From the NCBI GenBank assembly GCA_003996215.1, contig QJPP01000447.1:62001-126000 (forward strand): a stretch of DNA of 64,000 nt. The letters run 5' to 3'. Source of the stretch: Jaltomata sinuosa (lineage: Eukaryota; Streptophyta; Magnoliopsida; Solanales; Solanaceae). The translations under genes and the position numbers were made by a program. Shown here one piece after another: positions 56,515-64,000 of this stretch (positions are counted from its first letter, which is position 1; every line of letters begins with the position of its first letter). Below the pieces are notes generated by a model. It saw only the letters and a program-made list of their open reading frames with translations, ran no database searches and was not told the origin of the DNA.

Positions 56515-58060
56515 CCTATCGAGGAACCTCTAAAGACCTTCATTCTAATAGGCTGACATATCCAAAGAATTACATATGGATTCAATATGTTGTGTACTAC
56601 ATGTGGAAAACTAGGACATAATGATAAAAATTTCCCTAAACAAATAACGATCTCTGATAAATCAAGCGAGAACCATCGAACCAGCCTAGGAGAAAGTAAC
56701 CAAAATATGGATGAAATAGTCAAAAAGATGAATCAATGGACAATAGTTTCACACCAATGAAGGAAGAAATCTTTCAACTGATACATGGATATCGAGGCAA
56801 ATTGGAGATATCGGAAAAGAACGGAGGGTCCCCAAAATTGACAAAGAGCATACCACAGAGGGAAACTAACTTACCAGGTAAAACTCACTATAAACTAGAG
56901 TACAAACAAAGAACCTCTATACAAAACAATGATCAGTATTACTCAGAAGATAATAGAAATCCAAACACTTCGCCAATATTAGTCACTGACACTTCATTAA
57001 ATGAAAAACCATCTTTAACAGCTAGCAAAAGTGTAGGAAAAGATCTGTCTTTCCTCTAAAATCAGCAAAGCACCTTTAGTCCGCAGGGTAATTACCTAGA
57101 ACTAAATAACGCTCAGGAAGAAAAGTATTATACAAACAAATCATAAGCCCATAAAGAAATTTATTGTAAAGAGGCAAATCCCAGACATATTAATGATAAA
57201 AGGAGCCCAATATCTGGGATGATAAATAGCACACCACAAAACCTCATTAATTGTCCAGGAGTTACTACAAAAGACCCAAAACCAACTCAAGAGAAACTCA
57301 ATCATTACGTAAAAACCATAGAGGAAAAAACACAAGCCATGGACATTGAGTCCACCGCCACTGAGGAAGAAGTACCTCCATCATTAAATATGAAGGGATC
57401 TTTGTTCAGAATAGAGAGCAACCTACACCTACAAAACAAGTTTAATCTTCTCCAAGATCCTTATAGTACACATCAAGGTGAAAACCAAATGATAGGAGAT
57501 CAAAATCACATTAATGAATTGGATCAATTAATACACTGAGGGGAGGGAAATCCATTGGATTATCCCTCAAACCAGGTAATCCCTTAAAAAGAACTCTTTT
57601 AATAAATGTGGAACTCAGTTCAAACAACACTCACAACTTAACAAACTTGAAAAATTCAAAAAAGAAAAAAAAGGATGCCAAGGCTACCAGTGAACCACCA
57701 CAGGAGGTTGCAACGCACAAAGAGGAATGTATAGGTGAGGGAACCATATCACAACAACAGAACCCATGTTCGAGAAGTACACCCACCCCAGCCGCTGATT
57801 TACTCCACAACCCCATTACCAATGAATCATATTCCCTAGTCTTGGCTGGAATATGGTCTAAGGGGGCGCATGTTGAGCATAAGCTTACAGATCAATGGCC
57901 AGGATATGGTACTTCAGATAGACAACCCCCGTTATTTCTCTCAAATAATAACGAAGGGCTTGGGGCGGAATCGAATGAGAGATAAACAATGAGACAAATG
58001 AGAGCACTTAGACGAGTCAGCCAAAAAGAAAGACTTTTAAATGAAATTCTAAAAGTTCAG
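56515..58060 (+). pseudogene. LINE ORF1, C-terminal part (zinc knuckle and tail)
   Basis: This continues the LINE frame that ends at 22909/33515. After CCTAT the plus strand reads EEPLKTFILIG and then CTTCGKLGHNDKNF (56591-56632), a CX2CX4HX4C knuckle whose last Cys is Phe. Downstream are polar, Asn/Lys/Ser-rich frames (56736-57059, 57219-57539, 57608-57985) typical of the linker after the knuckle in plant L1 proteins. They are split by stops. No endonuclease or RT domain is visible before other sequence begins, so the LINE is cut off near 58060. Confidence 0.65.
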
Positions 58061-58070
58061 GTGATTTGCA

Positions 58071-58190
58071 AAAACTTGTCACACGTACGGTTCGGAGGCC
58101 GAGCCCCTCCCCAGCAGTAAGGGTGCGGCTTAGGTCAACTAACACAAAAAAGATACAGTTCACTCAACAATTGCCTTTGGGTTCTAATTT
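58071..58190 (+). pseudogene. Possible mitochondrial ccmFC fragment
   Basis: The frame reads STNTKKIQFTQQLPLGS (58135-58188). From memory this matches the plant mitochondrial cytochrome c maturation protein CcmFC, apart from one residue. The ~50 bp before it (CACGTACGGTTC at 58082, then GAGG...GGTGCGGCTT) resemble the end of a group II intron (domains V and VI); ccmFC carries such an intron in plants. If so, this is a short mitochondrial insertion. The frame leaves the family after GS. The identification is recall only. Confidence 0.4.
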
Positions 58191-58500
58191 TCTTTCCCTA
58201 TCCTATTGTCGAGACGAATGTGGCCATACCCAGATGACTATCGCATCAGCAAGACGACTTTCTAGTCAGATTCCAACCACCCTTGGCTAACCAACTCTCC
58301 TCAACAAGTACCAATGTATCCTCTATTTCCCATCCAAACTTGGAACCCTTTAAATGTAGCCAACTTGCTCAATATGAACCTACCACTCTTTCCAAGCCAA
58401 CAATTACCACCAGTTCCAACCCAACTGTACCAGCAGAACCCAGACTGGGAGGTGAACTACCAGCTGAACCCACACAATATTGCGATGATGCCTACCCGGG
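58191..58500 (+). other. Unidentified stretch with Pro-rich frame
   Basis: Two overlapping open frames are seen (58283-58549 and 58314-58523). The second reads MYPLFPIQTWNPLNVANLLN and then LPPVPTQLYQQNPDW, with a composition like a real Pro/Gln/Asn-rich protein. I recognise neither. It is cut at 58500/58501 by the LTR of the next element. It could be a host exon remnant or part of an older repeat. Confidence 0.25.
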
Positions 58501-60780
58501 TATCACGATCCAACCCGTCGTGAGTGGCACCCACCCAACCCCCGGATGAGCGAACCAATAGAGTTTAACCCTTGCCTAGACTAACAGCCTAAAACCAGCA
58601 AGCGAAAAGTAAACTAGCAATCAAAACAAATCAAAAACTAATCATAATCATTATCCTACGGAAAATCTCTCCTAGGAACTGAAAGTCATCGTACCAAACA
58701 TCAATACCAAATATCTGAATACGGGGATGCAACCCCAAAAGATGAAAAAAGAAATAGTTTTAGGTCCAAAACAATGGACTGAAACTCTAAGGACAACCCA
58801 AGGTAGCTCGAAACAAGCAGCTCACCCTTGAAAGTCAGAATCGCCGGTGCTAAATGCGAGGTCGCGTCTGAGTCGCTTGTAGATTTCCTGTACTTACCAA
58901 AGATAAGCAAGTGCAGTATCAGTATACCACCACTGTGTATTGGTAGGATCATCAGCCAATTTTTAATTAAACAGCATATATAACAGTACAACATATGCAA
59001 GTAAATATATGGAAAATATGCAACAAGTATACAGGTCCTAGACTACAAGTCTCTACCTACCTTGTCCCAGCATGAAATCCATCTCTTATAGTTCTATGCC
59101 ACGAACATGAGCCATTAACTATACTTTTCCATCTATCCCGGACCCATCCTGGAATCCCCTCTAGAAACATACCAAAAGTAATAATTCCACCCAGCCTAAA
59201 CCAAGAACAACACAGCAGTTATACAAACTTCCTGGCCACTCAAGGACCACCAACAATAACACCTTTTAAAAGACAACCCGGTCCACTCACGGAACCAATA
59301 TCAAGTATCACATTCAGTAAAACAACCCGGTACACACACATAACCAATATCAGCCAATGCAATATAATAATCAATGAACCAATGCAAGATGCAATAAAGT
59401 AAACCCGTACCAGGCGTGGTACCCATGCCAACCAAGTGTTATACCCGTACCAGGTGTGGTAACCGTGCCAACCATTTGTTATACCCATACCAGGAGTGGT
59501 ACCCGAGCAAACCGAATGTCAACAAACAACAGTCAATATATGAACACACACAACTTGTAAAACCAACAAGTTAACACCATAAAATCACAGACTGTAAACA
59601 GGAAACTAGACATTCCACATAACTTCCCTAAGCAATGTAATGCATACAATCACTTAGACATGAGTACATGAATATACACATTCATAAAAAATCATAAGCC
59701 ATCACCTACCTCGAAATGTTCCAAGCTCTATTCGACCCGAGCTTTCCTGTGTTCTGGATTCCTCTGTCCTTCTTGGTCTAAAAAAACACACAGTACATAT
59801 AATTAACACATAAGGCCTGCACATTACCCGAATTATACCAAATCCCTAAATCCCAAGCCACCCATGATCATCCCACCCTTTTCCCAGGATTTCCCACTGT
59901 TAATTCTCCTATTTCTATCATTTTTATGGATAAAAGAGGGAATTAAACAACCTATGATCATAATAATGTACTTTAATCCATACCCAAGAACAATTATGCT
60001 TGAAATCCCCTTCCTTCCCCAAATTCCACCATCCCTAGGTTATTCTAACCTTTCCCAAATTCTCTCCTAGCAATTCTACTGCATAGGAAACGTAATACAA
60101 AGATTGAGGGACAAGAACCTTACCTTGGGGAAGAATTTTGACGGAAAAAAAAAAGAAAAATGCCTGGAATCGCCTAGCCCTTCTACCAAAATGAAATTGT
60201 GTAAAACTGAATATTTTGGGAGCTGTTTCTGCATTAAAATCCCATCGGCTCGCTATAGCGGTCCCTGCTCCACTATAACAATCTCGCTATAGCGGTAGGC
60301 TGCTGCTATAGTGGTCTTAAGTAGGTTGACCGCCCTTTGACCGCTGCCATAGCGGTAATTTCCACCGCTATAGAGGTGGCCGCTATCACGCGCAGTTGTG
60401 CCTATCATGGACAGAAGGTCCAGAAATTTCCTTGTTTTGGCCATTTTACAACAAACTTGCTTTCCCCGATAACCTGAAATAACCCTTTCACGTCAAACGC
60501 GATTTTGGGAGTTCTACCTACCCAAATGCGATTCTAAAAAGTCCCTAGGACTCCTTTATGTCTTGGCTACGTGGAAAACTAGCTCAAAGCATGACACAAA
60601 GACCAATCCTTATCCAGATTTCCCTAGACTCTACTTCGCTCCAAAACCAGCCGAGGCTAGCCTAGCCCAGAATTTCAAACCCCCAAATCCAGAGTTTTCT
60701 AACTCTAAAACTTGGCACGATTGGACTACTCATAATGATGGACCCGATCACTACAACAGATACCAATTTACCCATCATTC
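58501..60780 (-). repeat. 3' LTR and 3' end of Tekay-2 (boundaries approximate)
   Basis: The left edge TATCACGATCC at 58501 looks like an LTR end (GGATCGTGATA on the minus strand). The right edge is not clear; the minus strand near 60755-60775 reads CGGGGATGAATGATGGG, close to the CGAGGACGAATG word that usually precedes the 3' LTR. A TACCAGG-TGTGGTACCC-type short repeat lies at 59400-59510. A cluster of the palindrome CCGCTATAGCGGT and variants is at 60245-60385. The 89-codon plus-strand frame at 60563 is antisense to this region and not supported. Confidence 0.6.
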
Positions 60781-60789
60781 ATCCCCGAA

Positions 60790-61880
60790 CAATCAAACCC
60801 AAAATTACAGAAATAAAAGAAAGGAAGTGTAGTACCTGAATCCTAAAACAATCGAGGGTACTTGTCCCACATGTCCTTCTTAATTTTGAAAGTGGCTTAT
60901 TCAACCAGGCGATGCTACCACTGAACCTTCACCATATCAATCACCTTTGTCCTCAACCTACGGACATCTCGAGCAAGAATCAAAACTGGTTCCTCTTCAT
61001 AACGAAGGTCCTTATCAAAAACTATCTCATCCCACTTGATGATGTAATCCCCATCCCCATGGTATCGCTTTAGCATAGATACATGGAATACCGGATGGAC
61101 GCTCGACAAACTAGGTGGCAGTGCTAACTTGTAATCCATTGGCTCCATAATTTCAAGAACTTCAAATGGATCGATAAACCGAGGGCTAAGCTTGCCCTTC
61201 TTACCAAACCACATAACCCCTTTCATTGGTGATACCTTTAACAATACTTGCTCACCAACCTGAAAGTCCATGTCCCGGACCTTGCGATCTGCATACTCCT
61301 TCTGCCTGCTTTGAGCAGCCAGCAACTTGGTATGTATGCCCCTTACCTTTTCCTGTGCTTCCTTCACTAAGTCTACATCCAGAGGCTTCACATTTCCTTC
61401 CTCAAACCACCCAACCGGTGATCTGCAGTTCCTCCCATACAAGGCCTCGAACGGTGCCATATCGATACTGCAGTGATAGCTATTGTTGTATGAGATTTCG
61501 CACAATGGTAGAAACTGGTCCTAATGACCCCTAAAGTCCATCATACATGCTCTCAGTATGTCCGCCAATACTTGGATCGTCCTTTCCGACTGACCATCAG
61601 TCTGAGGGTGGAAGGTTGTGCTAAAGGTGAGTTGTGTACCCAACTCTTCATATAACTTGCCCCAGAACTTAGAAGTAAACTGCGTACCCCTGTCTGAAAT
61701 AATGGATAGTGGTACCCCATGCAGTCTCACAATTTCCTTCACGTATATCTTAGCCAATTGCTCAGAATTATAATCTACCCTGACCGAAATGAAATAAGCG
61801 GACTTGGTCAGCCTGACAACAATGACCCGAATTGAGTCATACTTCCCCAATGTCTTGGGAAGACCCACCACGAAGTCCAT
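60790..61880 (-). pseudogene. Integrase core, C-terminus and chromodomain of Tekay-2
   Basis: The core opens with SMDFVVGLPKTLGKYDSI (~61880); the catalytic Asp, IISDRGTQFTSKFW (~61720) and the Glu of HPQTDGQSE, 35 residues later, are all present. A stop at 61521 splits it from NNSYHCSIDMAPFEALYGR and the GPY/F-type module GKLSPRFIDPFEVLEIMEP. The chromodomain-like tail YEEEPVLILARDVRRLRTK then KVIDMVKVQW is followed by a stop at 60915, and the rest of the tail (DKYPRLF) is readable to about 60850. The 196-codon frame 61505-60915 is long, so decay is recent or mild. Confidence 0.82.
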
Positions 61881-63134
61881 GGATATTCTTTCCCACTTTC
61901 ACTTTGGAATTGGCATTCTCTGAAGTAGTCCTGCAGGTCTATGATGTTCATACTTTACCTGTTGGCAGTTCTGACATTTGGACACAAAGTCCGCTATGTC
62001 CCTTTTCATCCCGGGCCACCAGTAACGCTGCCTCAAGTTCTTGTACATTTTGGTCACACCCGGATGAATTGAGTACCGCGAACCATGAGCTTTTGCCAAG
62101 ATTTTTTGTATCATATCATCCACCCGAGGAACACAAATCCTCTCTCTGAAATGCAACACTCCACCAGAGTCTAACATAACATCTCTGGACTCCCCGGATA
62201 TTATCTTACCTCGCAACTTACCCAGTTTCAGATCCTTAAACTGTTTTTCCTTTATTTTCTCTATAACGGTGGCCTTGACCTCAATGCTGGCCAACAACCC
62301 ACCTTGATCTAAAACACCAAAGTGCATGAACTTGGCCTCCAAAGCCTGAATCTCCTGAGCCAATAGTCGTTTGGACGCCCCCAAACAAGCCAAGCTACCC
62401 ATGCAAATTTTCTGGCTTAATGCGTCTGCCACCACATTAGCCTTACCCGAATAGTACTGAATTGTCACATCATAATCCTTCAGTACTTCATCCACCTCCT
62501 CTGCCTCAGATTCAAATCCTTCTGAGTGAAAATGTGCTGCAGACTATGATGATCTGTGAATACCTCACATTTGACACCATAAAGGTAGTGTCTCAAGATT
62601 TTCAATGCAAAAACCACAGCTGCCAACTCTAAATTGTGAGTCAGATAATTCCTCTCATGACCTTCAACTGCCTGGATGCATAGGCTATCACATTCCTATC
62701 CTGCATCAATACAGCACCCAGACCTGAATGTGAAGCATCACAGAAAACAACAAAGTGTTTACCTTCAACCGGCAAGGACAAAATAGGGGTTGTGGTCAAA
62801 AGTGTCTTGAGCTTTTGGAAGCTCTCCTCGCACTTGTCGAACCACACGAATGGTACTTCCTTCTGTGTCAGCCTGGTCAGGTGAGTAGCAATAGAAGTAA
62901 AATTCTTAACAAACCTCTGGTAGTACCCCGCGAGACCAATAAAACTCCTCACCGCGATCACAGAGCTATGCCGAACCCAACTCTTTACTGCCTTAATTCT
63001 CTAGGGATCCACTATCATCCCCTTTTCTGACACTACATGCTCAAAGAATGCCACAGAAGTCAACTAAGACTCTCACTTAGTGAATTTTGCATAAAGCTTT
63101 TGGTGCCTCAAGATATCCAGCACAATACGAAGAT
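61881..63134 (-). pseudogene. RT end, RNase H and integrase zinc finger of Tekay-2
   Basis: The RT thumb (FIGLAGYYQRFVKNFTSIA) and RNase H start (FVVFCDASHSGLGAVLMQD) are in one frame (62961-62641). The rest of RNase H follows after a stop (EVFTDHHSLQHIF, then YYSGKANVVADALSQK at 62465-62420). The integrase HHCC finger is near 62070-61960 (HPGVTKMYKNLRQRYWWPGM, then CQNCQQVK). RT upstream is cut at 63134, inside LRIVLDILRHQKLYAKF, by an LTR in the opposite orientation. Gag, protease and the RT catalytic core lie outside or are lost. Confidence 0.82.
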
Positions 63135-64000
63135 TGTAACACCCCAGAAATCCTAAGATAATACCCAAACCTTTTTCCATGAGTCTAATGATCTTTTTCC
63201 TAGTGTGGTGAGTGCTTTGGATGCGAATCATGTTCATAAGAGACTCCTATAACCAAGATAAATTGAAAGCACCTCAACCAAATGAGTTTTCTTATGAGAC
63301 TAAACAAGGGTCAACTTAATTGATTATTTCTCCTAAAATATGAAGAGTTAGGTAGCCTAGTACCCACTAAATTAAAGATTTTTTAGTCTTCTTTCCAACG
63401 CCACCAACCGCGCATTAATCCGAGTCCAAAGTAAAAAGTTATAGATATTTTACTGCAATGCTGCCAGGGATTACGGATGGGAATGACGAACCATCATTTG
63501 AAACGACGGTCCGTACTTTTGACCCGTCAAAACAGATCTGCAACTTAAAATTTCAGTTATAAAACAACGAATCTAGATGACGACCTATCATCAATTCTAC
63601 GAGTCCGTCATGTTGACCCGTAGAATGCCTTCTGCGACTTGATTCCTTGGCCAAAACCACGGGTTAGAACCACGGGTCGTGGTTCAAACAACGGACCGTA
63701 ATTCCTGAACCCGAGCTTTTTCCAGATTTTTCTTAATTAAGTCCAAGGGTAATTTTGTAATTTCCCACTCTTTTAGTTCCTATACTAAGTTGTTTTAAGC
63801 CTTTTTAGAAGGGTTTTTATTCCCACTTGGCCTAAGTTCTTTCCCATTCTTCCAACCAAGTTTCAAAATAAGAAAAAGGGAGTTTCCATCTCCTCAAGCT
63901 TCAAGTTAAGGTTTTCAAGCTCCATACCAAGAGATTAACTCCAAGTCTCCATTTCTCTTCACTTTGATTAAGGAAAGCTTCAAATAAGGAAAAGATCCTC
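63135..64000 (+). repeat. TGTAACACC-type LTR, 5' part (runs off the window)
   Basis: This begins exactly TGTAACACCCCAGAAATCCT. It shares blocks with the LTRs at 24355 and 35618 read in reverse (for example CTTTCCAACGCCACCAACCG and AGTAAAAAGTTAT). Its palindrome-like cluster at 63465-63715 uses different words (ACGACGGTCCGTA, CCACGGGTCGTGGTT). AAGAT precedes it at 63130-63134 and is the candidate target duplication; the other copy lies beyond the window. Confidence 0.8.

Noticed and set aside
58071..58190. Active group II intron
   Set aside because: Only a domain V/VI-like end is seen; no upstream domains or maturase frame lie between 56515 and 58070.
60563..60832. Plus-strand frame of 89 codons, Asn/His/Pro-rich
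   Set aside because: It lies antisense across the end of Tekay-2 pol and its LTR, with no start context or domain, and is best explained by chance.
1..64000. Intact host gene, rRNA, or bacterial or phage-like system
   Set aside because: No multi-exon pattern with supported domains, rRNA segment, operon structure or prokaryotic gene was found. All recognisable coding belongs to LTR elements, a LINE or small scraps.

Overview
This window is a plant nuclear repeat block with no recognisable intact host gene. It is built almost wholly of nested, broken and duplicated transposable elements: Ty3/gypsy LTR retrotransposons of several lineages, one LINE, and stacked Stowaway-like MITEs. The style of the LTRs, the gag proteins and the 'putative plant transposon protein' reading frames suggests Solanaceae. 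That is an inference from family resemblance, because no host exon identifies the species.

Layout. (1) 1-13068: two copies (G1, G2) of one chromovirus-like family on the minus strand, with an inverted plus-strand fragment (integrase C-terminus plus 3' LTR) wedged between them. (2) 13069-15795: the 3' part of an Athila-like element (copy A), plus strand, ending inside the gag of a Tekay-like element whose gag start, primer site and 3.5 kb LTR follow on the minus strand to 20167. (3) 17377-26660 and 28020-37959: a direct tandem duplication of about 9-10 kb. Each unit carries part of the Tekay LTR, a MITE-rich spacer, the start of a LINE ORF1, an Athila-like 3' LTR and an inserted TGT...ACA LTR of about 2.3 kb. 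(4) 33516-56514: a large nest inside the LINE. It holds Athila-like copy C with a solo LTR in it, an inverted fragment of a plant-transposon-protein gene split by a 10.5 kb Tat-lineage element (39367-49851), and a second, diverged Athila-like element (copy D) with PBS and 5' LTR. (5) 56515-58060: the LINE resumes. (6) 58071-58500: a possible mitochondrial ccmFC scrap and an unidentified Pro-rich frame. (7) 58501-63134: 3' LTR and pol of a second Tekay-like element. (8) 63135-64000: start of another TGTAACACC-type LTR.

The order of events can partly be read from nesting and target-site duplications. The LINE came first; Athila-like DNA entered it (CCTAT on both sides); a TGTAACACC element entered the Athila-like DNA (CTACA); the block was duplicated in tandem; and unit 2 now holds only a solo LTR at that site. 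Separately, a Tat-lineage element with 103-bp LTRs entered the plant-transposon-protein gene (CCACC). All coding regions carry stops, frameshifts or deletions, so nothing here looks autonomous.

The most unusual signal is architectural. Several unrelated LTR families each carry a short cluster of CpG-containing near-palindromes, with a different 'word' in each family. Where a TATA box can be seen, the cluster lies about 45-70 bp upstream of it. The Tat-lineage element also carries several different tandem arrays in its 3' region, which look like young satellite seeds.
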